A stretch of 64,000 bases of DNA, from the NCBI GenBank assembly GCA_035501935.1, contig DATJVC010000025.1, forward strand, positions 106,296 to 170,295, given 5' to 3'. The notes below the pieces were generated by a model that was given only the letters and a program-made list of their open reading frames with translations, did no database searches and had not been told where the DNA came from. The DNA comes from Gammaproteobacteria bacterium. GTDB taxonomy: Bacteria; Pseudomonadota; Gammaproteobacteria; JAJPIJ01. Both the position numbers and the translations under genes were made by a program. This document shows, one piece after another, positions 7,912 to 16,588 of the stretch (the stretch's first letter is position 1; each line of letters opens with the position of its first letter).

Positions 7912-9344
7912 TTGGCCGTACTCTTTTTAACTCGCGATTTTTTGACCCGCTTCTTCAAGGTCTCGCCTTCCGGTTTGTAGGCATGCAGATCGCTCGGCGC
8001 GGCCTTCTTCTCGGGCGGCACCGCGCAACCCCACGACAGCTCTTCATCCTGCGTGTAACGTTTGCCCAGTTGCCAGGCGATTTGCGCCTTGGCCAGTTCC
8101 ACGCCCATGTAAAACGCATGCGGCGCATCATCCTTCAGCAGCTGCAATCGCGAAAACAAGGCAAACGGATCGCCGGCCACTTCCAGCCCATCGCGATTAT
8201 ATACGTGGATGCCCGCCTCCGTGACCTGCACGCGGTAACTGGGATCGCGCACCAGCGCCGCCATCTCGTTGATCTCCTCCGTCGTGTACGGAAAGGGCTT
8301 GCGCTCATGCACCGCCAGCAATGCCGCATCGTAGCCGCGCGGCAGGCTGCCGTCTTCGCGCGCGGCGAACAGAATCCGCCGCATGTGATCCAGCTCGCGC
8401 ACACAGGCGCGGGCATGCGGGCTGACCTGAGTCGTCAACAGGTGCGTGATGCGCAGCTCGGACATGATCCCGAGCAGCACCGCATTGATGCCGGAGGTAT
8501 CGGCATCCGTGAGCTCCGACAGATTGCCCACGCCCATCATGATCTCGGTATCGGGATAACGTTCGCGCAGGGCGTGGTAGCGCACAATGGACGCGGTCAA
8601 TCCAAAATGGATGGGGTCGAGAATGCTGTCGACGATGTAGCGGCGGCCCTTCGCCTCCAACGCGTCCATGGCGCGATAGAGGGAGTCCATGTCACCCATC
8701 TGCTCGGGGATCAGCACGGGCGTCGATTCCACCTCATCGGTCAGCGCCAGCGTGCTTTCCTTGAGGCTCAACAGATAATCCGCGCCTGCGCCGCCGCCGC
8801 GCCGCAACTCGTCCGGCTCGATGGAATCGACGCTGACCCGATGGCCGGCCCCGCGCAGGGCGCGCACGGCGTCCTCCAGATGTGGAAACGGCGTGCTGGG
8901 CAGGCAGCCGATGTCGATGATGTCCGCGCCATCGCTGCAATAACTCTCGGCGCGTCTTAATATTTCATCAACGCTGATTTGCGGCGCATCGACGATCTCG
9001 GCGAATATCTGCATATCGTGGCGGCTCAAATCGCGGGGTTTGCCGCCACTCCCAAAGTAAGCCGGCAAATCCTTGAGGTCAACCGGCCCGCGTTCGACCG
9101 GCACGCCCAGCATGGCGCTGACTTTTCCCAAGTCGCCGGTGCACAGGCCCGGCACCATGATCTTCGTGGCGCCGCGGATGTCGGTAAGGCGCCGCAGGAT
9201 CATGTCCGCCGTCATCAACGCCGCCACGCTGACGCCGATGTTGAGAATCTCATAAGTGAAGGGCGTCGGCGCGAGGCCTTGCATCACCCGCCGCAGGCTG
9301 TTTTCAGCGAGCTTGCCGGTCAGAAATAGCAAATGGTCGGCCAT
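7908..9344 (-). CDS. dihydropteroate synthase-like protein of H4MPT biosynthesis (DUF6513 type)
   Basis: A 478-residue protein with an N-terminal domain (about 1-120) seen only in H4MPT-linked homologues, followed by a pterin-binding TIM barrel: DIIDIGCLPSTPFPHLEDAVRAL and VSVDSIEPDELRRGG resemble the DHPS core. It is thought to act in H4MPT synthesis at a pterin-transfer step analogous to folate DHPS; true folP is separate at 25.7-26.6 kb. The start is ATG at 9344 (MADHLLFLTG); an in-frame ATG-equivalent 12 bases upstream is possible. It is the first gene of a four-gene operon whose members overlap or nearly touch. The C-terminus ends in a lysine-rich tail. Confidence 0.88.
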   Translation of the reverse strand: MADHLLFLTGKLAENSLRRVMQGLAPTPFTYEILNIGVSVAALMTADMILRRLTDIRGATKIMVPGLCTGDLGKVSAMLGVPVERGPVDLKDLPAYFGSGGKPRDLSRHDMQIFAEIVDAPQISVDEILRRAESYCSDGADIIDIGCLPSTPFPHLEDAVRALRGAGHRVSVDSIEPDELRRGGGAGADYLLSLKESTLALTDEVESTPVLIPEQMGDMDSLYRAMDALEAKGRRYIVDSILDPIHFGLTASIVRYHALRERYPDTEIMMGVGNLSELTDADTSGINAVLLGIMSELRITHLLTTQVSPHARACVRELDHMRRILFAAREDGSLPRGYDAALLAVHERKPFPYTTEEINEMAALVRDPSYRVQVTEAGIHVYNRDGLEVAGDPFALFSRLQLLKDDAPHAFYMGVELAKAQIAWQLGKRYTQDEELSWGCAVPPEKKAAPSDLHAYKPEGETLKKRVKKSRVKKSTAK

Positions 9345-9391
9345 ATTCCGGCACACGTTAGCATAGGTCCGCGCGGCTGCACCCGATCAGG

Positions 9392-9534
9392 AATCTCCGC
9401 GAAAGGCGGAGATTGCCGTGGCACAGGGATGTGCCACCGTTTTCAACGGCGGTAAGCCGTTGAAAATCGGAGGCCGGCAAAAACCGCGCTTTTTGCCGGC
9501 CGAACTCTGAGAAGTCCAGGATGGACTTATTCAG
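9392..9534. repeat. array of five consecutive stem-loops, two with GGA loops
   Basis: The gap between the H4MPT operon and metR is filled by perfect or near-perfect hairpins placed almost end to end. They are 9392-9414 (9-bp stem, loop GAAAG), 9418-9437 (8-bp stem GTGGCACA, loop GGGA), 9440-9466 (11-bp stem, loop GGTAA), 9472-9501 (12-bp stem, 6-base loop) and 9507-9534 (AAGTCC stem, loop AGGAT, with an outer CTGA/TCAG stem). On the + strand the second reads ACAGGGATGT, matching the CsrA/RsmA consensus ACARGGAUGU with GGA in the loop. No promoter or T-run terminator is evident. It may be an RNA-level element or a dispersed repeat cluster. Confidence 0.7.
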
Positions 9535-9541
9535 GGCGCTC

Positions 9542-10462
9542 CTACAAGACGGGACGAATACCGGTCAAGGTCTTTGCCGATATGCTGCGCGCCTGCGCGA
9601 CGAAGCCCTTCACGTAAGGGATATCCGCATCCTCCCGCCGACAGCCGGCATGCAGCGTCGCCCATACGCCCTTGCGGCTGAGCCGGCTGCTGCTCACATA
9701 TCCGGCCTGCAAATATTTATCCACCGCCCAGCTGGGCAGGGCGGCTACGCCGCGGCCGCTGGCGACCAGTTGCACGATCACAGAGGTCAGTTCGGCCGTG
9801 CGCCGCGCCGCCGGCCGCACGCGCGCGGGATTGAGGAAGGCGCGGTAGAGATCGAGCCTGTCCTCGTTCACAGGATAAGTAATGACCGTTTCATCGCGCA
9901 GGTCCGCGGGCTCGATGAACTTGCGCGCGGCAAGCGGGTGATTGTTGGCCATGATCAGCACCGACTGATAGCGAAACAGGCGGACAAAGCGCAGGCGCGG
10001 ATGATTTTCCGGGTCGGAAGTAATGACGAGATCGACGCTGCCGTCGAGCAGGGCGGGCAGCGGATTGAAGCTGTGCGAAAGCGACAAGTCCAGCTCAACC
10101 TCGGGCCAGCGCTCCCGGTAGGCGTCCATCGACGGCAGCAGCCAATCGATGCAACTGTGACAGTCGATGGCGATGTACAGCCGGCCGGCGGCGCCGCCCG
10201 CCAGGCGCTTGCCTTCGCGTTCGGCGCGCTCCACCTCCGGCAGCACCCGTTCGGCCAGCGCCAGGAAATGCCTGCCCAGTGGAGTGAACATCACCGGCCG
10301 GCTCTTGCGGACGAAGAGCGTGCCGCCGCAACGGTCTTCCAGCGCCTTGATTTGATGCGACAGCGCCGACTGGGTGAGATGCAGCCGTTCTGCGGCCTGC
10401 GCCACCCCGCCGCTGTCGCGGATGGCAGCAAGGCTCTGCAAGTGACGGATTTCGAGAAACAT
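9542..10462 (-). CDS. metR: LysR-family regulator MetR
   Basis: A 306-residue LysR-type regulator. The N-terminal helix-turn-helix (about 1-60: IRHLQSLAAIRDSGGVAQAAERLHLTQSALSHQIKALE) and the effector-domain sequence, including LSHSFNPLPALLDGSVDLVITSDP and the C-terminal VKGFVAQAR, are characteristic of MetR, the homocysteine-responsive activator of methionine genes. It is transcribed divergently from metE with 107 bases between them, the classic metR-metE arrangement, and the gap contains a perfect MetR-type box. The start at 10462 is ATG. Confidence 0.93.
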   Translation of the reverse strand: MFLEIRHLQSLAAIRDSGGVAQAAERLHLTQSALSHQIKALEDRCGGTLFVRKSRPVMFTPLGRHFLALAERVLPEVERAEREGKRLAGGAAGRLYIAIDCHSCIDWLLPSMDAYRERWPEVELDLSLSHSFNPLPALLDGSVDLVITSDPENHPRLRFVRLFRYQSVLIMANNHPLAARKFIEPADLRDETVITYPVNEDRLDLYRAFLNPARVRPAARRTAELTSVIVQLVASGRGVAALPSWAVDKYLQAGYVSSSRLSRKGVWATLHAGCRREDADIPYVKGFVAQARSISAKTLTGIRPVL

Positions 10463-10468
10463 GGTGTA

Positions 10469-10481
10469 TGAAAATAATTCA
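10469..10481. promoter_or_regulatory. MetR-binding box in the metR-metE divergent promoter
   Basis: TGAAAATAATTCA is a perfect match to the TGAA-N5-TTCA MetR consensus. It lies 7 bases upstream of the metR start codon and about 90 bases before metE, in an AT-rich patch (10463-10515). A second, weaker half-match (ATTTGATTCATG) occurs near 10503-10513. Binding here would fit autorepression of metR and activation of metE. Confidence 0.75.
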
Positions 10482-10569
10482 TCTTAAATAAAAATACAAA
10501 TCATTTGATTCATGTACAGAGCCACCCGATACTTCCCGCCCGCATATTCAAGCAGATGGAGAATCGAAC

Positions 10570-12879
10570 ATGAGCACGGGACATATTCTGGGCTTTCCCC
10601 GCATCGGGCCGGGGCGGGAACTGAAATGGGCGCTGGAATCCTATTGGCGGGGCGAAGGCGGCATTGAGGATTTACTGGCGGTGGGGCGCAACTTGCGGCG
10701 CCTGTCATGGCAATGGCAGCGCGAGGCCGGCCTTGATTTCGTCTGCGTCGGCGATTTCTCCTATTACGATCATGTCCTCGATATGTCCGCGCTGCTTGGC
10801 GTGGTGCCGGAGCGTTTTGGCCGGGAAACAGGCGAAATCGGCCTGGACACGGTATTCCACATGGCGCGCGGCCGCGCGCAGGGCCGCCCGGATGTCGCCG
10901 CCTGCGAAATGACCAAATGGTTCGACACGAATTACCACTACATCGTCCCGGAATTTCGTGCCGATCGGACCTTTCATATCGGTAACACGCGGCTGTTCGA
11001 TGAGGTGCGCGAAGCCTGTGAACTGGGTCATCGTCCCAAACCGGTGCTGGTCGGGCCGCTGACCTATCTCTGGCTCGGCAAGCTGGCGACGGGCGGCGAC
11101 AGGCTGCCCCTGCTCGAAAACCTGCTGCCCGCATATCGGGAAATTCTGCAGCGGCTGGCCGCGGCCGGCGCTGAGTGGGTGCAGCTTGATGAGCCCATCC
11201 TGGCGCTGGATCTGCCGCCTGCATGGCTCAACGCCTTCGAACGCGGCTATCACGTCCTGCGTTCGACGCCCGTCAAGATTCTGCTTGCCACCTATTTCGG
11301 CGCCCTGGATGACAACACCAGCGTCGCCACCGCCCTGCCGGTCGCCGGCCTGCACATTGATCTGGTCAGAGCGCCGCTTCAATTGATCCCCATCCTCGAT
11401 CGCATCGGCGATTACAAAATTCTGTCGCTGGGCTTGATCGACGGCCGCAATGTGTGGCGAGCAGATCTCAATGCGGCGCTTGACCTCGCCCGCCAGGCGC
11501 AAGAGCGTTTGGGCGAGCGTTTGTGGCTGGCGTCCAGCTGTTCGTTATTGCATGTGCCGCTGGATGTAAATCCGGAATCTGGACTTGACCCGGAAATACG
11601 CTCATGGATTGCCTTCGCGCGGCAAAAACTAAAGGAAGTGACAGCCATAAAACGCGCCATTGATGAAGACCGGCAAACTGTTTCCGCTGAATTTGACGCA
11701 GCCGCGGATGCAATAAAATCACGTCGCGACTCGATCAAGACCCGCAACCCGGAGGTGCGGGCCAAAATGGCCCGTATGGATGCCGGGTGGGGCCAGCGTC
11801 ATGGCACATACGCCACACGCCGCAGGCGCCAGCAGGCGCGCTTGCGACTGCCGCTGTTTCCGACGACCACGATCGGATCATTCCCGCAGACCGCCGAGAT
11901 CCGCGGCTGGCGGAAGCGGCATCGGGAAGGCTTGTTGAGCGAAAACGATTATCGTCAGCGCTTGCGCGAAGAAATACGCAAAGTTGTGGCCGCGCAGGAA
12001 CGCTATGGACTTGACGTGCTGGTGCATGGCGAACCGGAACGCGGCGACATGGTGGAATATTTTGGCGGACAATTCGACGGTATTGCCGTGACCGCGCAGG
12101 GTTGGGTGCAGAGTTACGGTTCGCGCTGCGTCAAACCGCCAATCATCCATGGCGACATCAGCCGGCCGCGTCCCATGACCGTGGCATGGTCGGCCTACGC
12201 GCAATCGCTTACTTCGAAGCCAATGAAGGGAATGCTCACCGGGCCGGTGACACTGTTGCAATGGTCGTTCGTTCGCGACGATCAGCCGCGAGCGGAGACC
12301 GTATTGCAACTGGCATTGACGCTGCGTGACGAGGTGCATGACCTGGAGCAGGCCGGGCTGCCCATCATTCAGATCGATGAACCGGCGTTCCGGGAAGGAT
12401 TGCCCCTGCGTCATCGCGAGCAAAAGGCCTACCTCTCATGGGCCGTCTTCGCCTTCCGCGTGGCCAGTGGCGGCGCCAGCGATGACACGCAGATCCACAC
12501 CCACATGTGCTACAGCGAGTTCAACGACATTCTGCACGCGATTGTCGACCTGGATGCCGACGTCATCACCATCGAAACGGCCCGCTCGCGCATGGAACTG
12601 CTCAACGCCTTTGCCGATCGCCGCTATGCGCGCGGCATCGGTCCCGGGGTTTACGACATCCATTCGCCGCGCGCCGTGCCGAGCGGCGAGATGCAGGAAC
12701 TGGCTGGGCGCGCATTGGCGCATATCGCTGCCGAGGATCTCTGGATCAACCCTGATTGCGGCTTGAAGACGCGAACTTGGGAAGAAGTCGAAGCCGCGCT
12801 CACCAACATGGTCGAGTGCGCACGGACGCTCCGGCAGACGCTGGCCACAAAGAAACAGGCAGCGAGGGCAGCCGGGTAG
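10570..12879 (+). CDS. metE: cobalamin-independent methionine synthase MetE
   Basis: A 769-residue enzyme that transfers the methyl group of 5-methyltetrahydropteroyl-triglutamate to homocysteine, the last step of methionine synthesis, without B12. The N-terminal domain opens GHILGFPRIGPGRELKWALESYWRG. The catalytic C-terminal barrel starts near FPTTTIGSFPQTAEIR and carries zinc-ligand segments THMCYSEFND (His and Cys) and NPDCGLKTR (second Cys), plus QIDEPAFREGLP. Length and both domains are normal for the family. Expression is probably controlled by MetR encoded divergently. Confidence 0.97.
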   Translation: MSTGHILGFPRIGPGRELKWALESYWRGEGGIEDLLAVGRNLRRLSWQWQREAGLDFVCVGDFSYYDHVLDMSALLGVVPERFGRETGEIGLDTVFHMARGRAQGRPDVAACEMTKWFDTNYHYIVPEFRADRTFHIGNTRLFDEVREACELGHRPKPVLVGPLTYLWLGKLATGGDRLPLLENLLPAYREILQRLAAAGAEWVQLDEPILALDLPPAWLNAFERGYHVLRSTPVKILLATYFGALDDNTSVATALPVAGLHIDLVRAPLQLIPILDRIGDYKILSLGLIDGRNVWRADLNAALDLARQAQERLGERLWLASSCSLLHVPLDVNPESGLDPEIRSWIAFARQKLKEVTAIKRAIDEDRQTVSAEFDAAADAIKSRRDSIKTRNPEVRAKMARMDAGWGQRHGTYATRRRRQQARLRLPLFPTTTIGSFPQTAEIRGWRKRHREGLLSENDYRQRLREEIRKVVAAQERYGLDVLVHGEPERGDMVEYFGGQFDGIAVTAQGWVQSYGSRCVKPPIIHGDISRPRPMTVAWSAYAQSLTSKPMKGMLTGPVTLLQWSFVRDDQPRAETVLQLALTLRDEVHDLEQAGLPIIQIDEPAFREGLPLRHREQKAYLSWAVFAFRVASGGASDDTQIHTHMCYSEFNDILHAIVDLDADVITIETARSRMELLNAFADRRYARGIGPGVYDIHSPRAVPSGEMQELAGRALAHIAAEDLWINPDCGLKTRTWEEVEAALTNMVECARTLRQTLATKKQAARAAG

Positions 12880-12999
12880 TCATGGATCGGTTATAAATAA
12901 CCATCTGATATGATTCTGATCATCCATAACACTTGGCCACAAATACGATTATTCGCCAGAAAATTAATTAACTTACTGAAATATATTTATTTATTTTTA
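12880..12999. other. AT-rich upstream part of the pqq control region
   Basis: After the metE stop the sequence becomes strikingly AT-rich compared with the rest of the window, including GGTTAT-AA-ATAACC (12889-12902) and a long A/T tract at 12955-12999. No coding sequence is convincing here. Such AT-rich DNA directly before a sigma-54-type promoter is where activator sites and bending sequences normally lie, but I cannot name a specific activator site. Confidence 0.4.
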
Positions 13000-13016
13000 T
13001 TGGCACACGCGATGCA
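13000..13016 (+). promoter_or_regulatory. sigma-54-type promoter of pqqA
   Basis: TTGGCACACGCGATGCA matches the -24/-12 consensus TTGGCACRNNNNTTGCW at every fixed position except one (A for the first T of TTGC). The invariant GG and GC are present with the correct spacing. Transcription would begin near 13027, about 100 bases before pqqA. The resulting leader begins with a hairpin (13028-13053: GTGTCC paired with GGACAC, plus AAG/CTT). An NtrC-type regulator is encoded in this same window at 59.5-60.8 kb, but no link between the two is shown. Confidence 0.65.
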
Positions 13017-13130
13017 TAGTTTAGAGCGTGTCCAAAGTAGTATCTTGGGACACAAGGGTGGAAATGAGGTGCCTAGGTCAACAAGCCTTGTTTCCGTTGA
13101 TATCGACAACCTTAACTAAGGAGACAGATC

Positions 13131-13205
13131 ATGAAATGGGAAACCCCTGCTTTCAGTGATGTCCGCTTCGGCTTCGAAGTGACGATGTACATCAGCAACC
13201 GTTAA
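13131..13205 (+). CDS. pqqA: PQQ precursor peptide PqqA
   Basis: A 24-residue ribosomal peptide, beginning MKWETPAF, whose Glu16 and Tyr20 (E-V-T-M-Y) are cross-linked by PqqE with PqqD and become the PQQ skeleton. The ExxxY spacing and the C-terminal ISNR are canonical. A strong ribosome site AAGGAG lies 7 bases before the ATG. It is the first gene of pqqABCDE and is followed by a hairpin that could leave the short pqqA mRNA in excess over the enzyme genes, as the substrate peptide is needed in larger amounts. Confidence 0.96.
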   Translation: MKWETPAFSDVRFGFEVTMYISNR

Positions 13206-13219
13206 TTCGGTCGCAGTCG

Positions 13220-13241
13220 GGGACCGTCAAACGACGGTCCC
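13220..13241 (+). terminator. attenuating hairpin between pqqA and pqqB
   Basis: GGGACCGTC (13220-13228) and GACGGTCCC (13233-13241) form a perfect 9-bp stem with loop AAAC, followed by TGGTTTT. The short, interrupted T-run suggests a partial terminator: some transcripts stop after pqqA and the rest continue into pqqBCDE. Confidence 0.75.
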
Positions 13242-13254
13242 TGGTTTTAAACTC

Positions 13255-13298
13255 AAGCCCTGTAAGGGTGGTGTCATTTGACCGCCGTTACGGGGCTT
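13255..13298 (+). other. second long stem-loop upstream of pqqB
   Basis: AAGCCCTGTAA (13255-13265) pairs with TTACGGGGCTT (13288-13298), 11 bp with one G-U wobble, enclosing a 22-base loop that can itself partly pair (GGTGGT with ACCGCC). It ends 53 bases before the pqqB start. It may protect the distal mRNA or modulate read-through; there is no T-run after it beyond AAGTTTTGG. Confidence 0.5.
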
Positions 13299-13351
13299 AA
13301 GTTTTGGACACGGAGTAAAATCAGAACCTACGGTCACGATTCGGGCAGATC

Positions 13352-14287
13352 ATGCACATACACGTACTCGGTTCAGGCGCCGGTGGTGGGTTCCCGCAGT
13401 GGAACTGCAATCACCCCATCAGCCGTCGCGCCCGCAACAAGGAGACCAACGCCAACCCGCGCACGCAGTCGTCGATCGCGGTCAGCGCCGACGGCCGTGA
13501 CTGGTTTCTGTTCAATGCCTCGCCCGATCTGCGACAGCAAATCAACGACAACGCCATTTTGCATCCCGATCCCAAACAAGGTCCGCGGCACAGCCCGATC
13601 AAGGGCGTGGTGGTCACCAACGCCGACGTGGACCACATCACCGGCCTGCTCACCTTGCGCGAATCGCAACCGCTGCGTCTCTACGGCACCCGCCGGGTCA
13701 TGGGTATTCTGGGGACCAATGCGGTCTTCAATGTTCTCAATCCAGAATTCGTGAAACGTGAAACGATCACCTTGAATCAACCCACGGAACTCCAGCACCC
13801 GGACGGCAGGACCTCCGGCATCGTGGTCGTCCCCTTCTCCGTGCCTGGCAAGATTGCCTTGTGGCTGGAGGACGCCACCAAAGGCGCCAACTTCGGTTCG
13901 GTGGAGGAAGACACCATTGCGCTGGAGGTGCGCGACACCAAGGGACAAACCCGGTTCTTCTACATCCCCGGCTGCGCCTCCATGCCGCCGGAACTTTCCA
14001 AACGCCTGCGGGGCGCGCCGCTCGTGCTTTTCGACGGTACGTTGTGGACGGACGATGAAATGATCAAGGGCAGGGTCGGCACCAAGACCGGCAAACGCAT
14101 GGGCCACATGAGCGTGAATGAACCCGATGGCACCATCGCCGCCTTCAAGGACCTCGGCGTCAAGCGTAAAATTTTCATCCATATCAATACAACCAATCCC
14201 ATCCTGCTCGAAGACAGCGCGGAACGTAAGGCCTGCGCCGCGGCCGGCTGGGAAGTCGCCTACGACGGAATGGACATCAACTTATGA
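13352..14287 (+). CDS. pqqB: PQQ biosynthesis protein PqqB
   Basis: A 311-residue metallo-beta-lactamase-fold protein required for PQQ formation, proposed to hydroxylate the tyrosine-derived ring of the PqqA-derived glutamate-tyrosine dipeptide. The N-terminal [22 protein letters not shown] is diagnostic of PqqB. The metal-site region [16 protein letters not shown] stands in for the usual HxHxDH motif, and [14 protein letters not shown] and [11 protein letters not shown] supply further family motifs. It follows the pqqA hairpins and overlaps pqqC by 4 bases (ATGA). Confidence 0.96.
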   Translation: MHIHVLGSGAGGGFPQWNCNHPISRRARNKETNANPRTQSSIAVSADGRDWFLFNASPDLRQQINDNAILHPDPKQGPRHSPIKGVVVTNADVDHITGLLTLRESQPLRLYGTRRVMGILGTNAVFNVLNPEFVKRETITLNQPTELQHPDGRTSGIVVVPFSVPGKIALWLEDATKGANFGSVEEDTIALEVRDTKGQTRFFYIPGCASMPPELSKRLRGAPLVLFDGTLWTDDEMIKGRVGTKTGKRMGHMSVNEPDGTIAAFKDLGVKRKIFIHINTTNPILLEDSAERKACAAAGWEVAYDGMDINL

Positions 14288-15051
14288 CGGTCACTACCTA
14301 TAAACCCGCCTATCTGCTTCCCAGACCCAAGGACAGCAAGCCCTGGTCGCGCGCGGAGTTCGAACAGAAGCTGCGCGACAAGGAGAAGTATTACCACATC
14401 AACCACGAATTCCATCTGCTGATGAATTCGGGAAAGCTCGATAAAGCCGCCATTCAGGGTTGGACCGCCAACCGCTTCTACTATCAGATCATCATCCCGG
14501 TGAAGGACGCCGCCATCATGGCCAACTGCCCGCACCGCGACATACGCCGCTCGTGGGTGCAGCGCATCATCGATCACGACGGCACGCAGGGGAATGAAGG
14601 CGGCATCGAGGCCTGGCTGCAACTGGGCGAGGCGGTGGGCCTGACCCGCGAGGAATTGTATTCGCAGGAGCATGTGCTTCCGGGCGTGCGGTTTGCCATC
14701 GACGCCTATATCAACTTCGCCCGCCAGGCGTCCTGGCAGGAGGCCGCCTGCTCATCGCTTACGGAATTGTTCGCGCCGAAGATCCACCAGAAGCGCCTCG
14801 ACAAATGGCCGGAGTATTACCCCTGGATCGAACCCAAGGGCTACGCCTACTTCCGCAAGCGCCTGTCAGAGGCCCGCCGCGACGTCGAGCATGGCCTGCA
14901 AATCACTCTGGATTACTTCAATACCCGCGAGTTGCAGGAAAAGGCATTGAACATTTTGCAGTTGAAACTGGACGTATTGTGGACCATGCTCGACTGCATG
15001 TGGATGGCGTATCTTGAAAAGAAGCCGCCTTACCACAATGTAAAGGATTGA
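14284..15051 (+). CDS. pqqC: pyrroloquinoline-quinone synthase PqqC
   Basis: The last enzyme of the pathway: a cofactor-free oxidase that closes the ring and oxidises AHQQ to PQQ. The 255 residues include the [20 protein letters not shown] segment, the [35 protein letters not shown] stretch and the [25 protein letters not shown] helices with active-site His, Arg and Tyr residues. The ATG overlaps the pqqB stop, and the stop is 1 base before pqqD, so translation is tightly coupled. Confidence 0.97.
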   Translation: MTVTTYKPAYLLPRPKDSKPWSRAEFEQKLRDKEKYYHINHEFHLLMNSGKLDKAAIQGWTANRFYYQIIIPVKDAAIMANCPHRDIRRSWVQRIIDHDGTQGNEGGIEAWLQLGEAVGLTREELYSQEHVLPGVRFAIDAYINFARQASWQEAACSSLTELFAPKIHQKRLDKWPEYYPWIEPKGYAYFRKRLSEARRDVEHGLQITLDYFNTRELQEKALNILQLKLDVLWTMLDCMWMAYLEKKPPYHNVKD

Positions 15052-15052
15052 G

Positions 15053-15355
15053 ATGGAGATTAAAGCCACCACCAGGATTTACAGTGCCGCCACCGTCCCG
15101 CAGGTTGCACCGACCAAACGCTTGCAGTGGGAGGAGGCGCAGAATTGCTGGGTCATCCTCTACCCGGAGGGCATGATCAAGCTGAACAGCAGTTCCGCCG
15201 AGATTATGAAGCGCATCGACGGCAAACGTAGTATTGCCGAAATTATTGCTGATCTGAAAAAGGCATACCCCGGCGTCGAACTCGACAACGACGTGTATGC
15301 CTTTATGGAGGTTGCTCATGAGCAACAGTGGATTCGTCCCAAACCTGCCCAATAA
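15053..15355 (+). CDS. pqqD: PqqA-binding chaperone PqqD
   Basis: A 100-residue protein that binds PqqA and presents it to the radical enzyme PqqE. It has the winged-helix layout of the family: [43 protein letters not shown]. The N-terminus is a few residues longer than many PqqD proteins. Its last 38 bases overlap the start of pqqE, an arrangement consistent with the direct PqqD-PqqE contact known for the family. Confidence 0.95.
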   Translation: MEIKATTRIYSAATVPQVAPTKRLQWEEAQNCWVILYPEGMIKLNSSSAEIMKRIDGKRSIAEIIADLKKAYPGVELDNDVYAFMEVAHEQQWIRPKPAQ

Positions 15356-16493
15356 ACCGCTCTGGCTGCTGGCCGAGCTGACCTACGCCTGTCCGTTGCA
15401 GTGTCCCTACTGCTCGAATCCCATCGAGTTCGCCAAGATCAAGAACGAATTGTCGACCGATGACTGGAAGCGGGTGCTGCGCGAGGCGCGCAAGATGGGC
15501 GCGGCGCAACTGGGTCTTTCCGGCGGCGAGCCGCTGGTGCGTCAGGACCTGGAGGAAATCATCGCCGAGGCGCGGCAACTGGGCTTTTACACCAACCTCA
15601 TCACCTCCGGCCTCGGCATGGACGAAAAACGCATCAAGGCCTTCCGCGAAGCCGGACTCGATCATATTCAAGTGAGTTTCCAAGCCAGTACCGAGGAGAT
15701 GAACAACTACATCGCCGGCACCGACGCCTTCCAGCACAAGATTGAAATGGCGCGACTGGTGAAGAAATACGAGTACCCCATGGTGCTCTGCTTCGTGCTG
15801 CACCGCCAGAACATCGATCAAATCAGTGGCGTGCTCGATCTCGCCATCAAGCTGGATGCCGATTACGTCGAACTGGCGACCACCCAGTACTACGGCTGGG
15901 CCTTCCACAACCGCGAGCAACTGCTGCCGACGCGCGAACAATTGGCGCGCGCCGAACCCATCGCTCACGAATATCAGGAAAGGCTGAAGGGCAAGATGCG
16001 CATTTTCTACGTCGTGCCCGACTACTACGAAGTGCGCCCGAAGGCGTGCATGAACGGCTGGGGTGCTGTATTTCTCACCATCGCCCCGGACGGCACCGCC
16101 CTGCCCTGCCACGCCGCGCGGCAACTGCCCGGCATGGAGTTCCCGAATGTTCGCAACCACAGCATCGAGTGGATCTGGAACCAGTCGCCGGACTTCAACA
16201 AGTTCCGGGGTTTCGAGTGGATGAAGGAACCCTGCCGGTCCTGTCCGGAGAAGACCAAGGATTTCGGCGGCTGCCGCTGCCAGGCCTATATGCTGACCGG
16301 CGATGCCGCCAATGCCGACCCGGTGTGCGACAAGTCCTACCACCATCATCTGATCACCGAAGTCATTGACCGGGTGGAGCGGATCGCCGCCGGCAAGGAA
16401 GCTGCACCAAGACCGATCGTTTTCCGCAACCCCAGGACTTCCAAGGCCCTTTCAGCCGGCAAGCCCGCCGAAAAACCCACGGTGCCGGCCTGA
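15318..16493 (+). CDS. pqqE: PqqA peptide cyclase PqqE (radical SAM)
   Basis: A 391-residue radical SAM enzyme that forms the carbon-carbon bond between Glu16 and Tyr20 of PqqA. The S-adenosylmethionine cluster site is CPLQCPYC (Cys25, Cys29, Cys32). The C-terminal SPASM region has several cysteines ([40 protein letters not shown]). The start ATG at 15318 follows GGAGG inside pqqD; a frame opening at 15297 lacks a ribosome site. The C-terminal ~30 residues are a lysine- and proline-rich tail. Confidence 0.97.
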   Translation: MSNSGFVPNLPNKPLWLLAELTYACPLQCPYCSNPIEFAKIKNELSTDDWKRVLREARKMGAAQLGLSGGEPLVRQDLEEIIAEARQLGFYTNLITSGLGMDEKRIKAFREAGLDHIQVSFQASTEEMNNYIAGTDAFQHKIEMARLVKKYEYPMVLCFVLHRQNIDQISGVLDLAIKLDADYVELATTQYYGWAFHNREQLLPTREQLARAEPIAHEYQERLKGKMRIFYVVPDYYEVRPKACMNGWGAVFLTIAPDGTALPCHAARQLPGMEFPNVRNHSIEWIWNQSPDFNKFRGFEWMKEPCRSCPEKTKDFGGCRCQAYMLTGDAANADPVCDKSYHHHLITEVIDRVERIAAGKEAAPRPIVFRNPRTSKALSAGKPAEKPTVPA

Positions 16494-16588
16494 TGCGCTA
16501 ATATATTTATTGATTCGGATCAATTCTCGACAGGTGCTTTTTGCTATAAGAAATACACGGTTCATAATGCTGGTGAAGGGGTGTGCAT

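Noticed and set aside
9392..9534. CRISPR array
   Set aside because: The five units are hairpins of different sequence, not identical repeats separated by uniform spacers.
10463..10569. Riboswitch (SAM or B12 type) before metE
   Set aside because: The 107-base region has a MetR box and too little room or structure for a riboswitch.
12910..13119. A 69-codon open frame upstream of pqqA
   Set aside because: It is low-complexity hydrophobic and AT-rich, spans the sigma-54 promoter and leader hairpin, and has no ribosome site or family resemblance.
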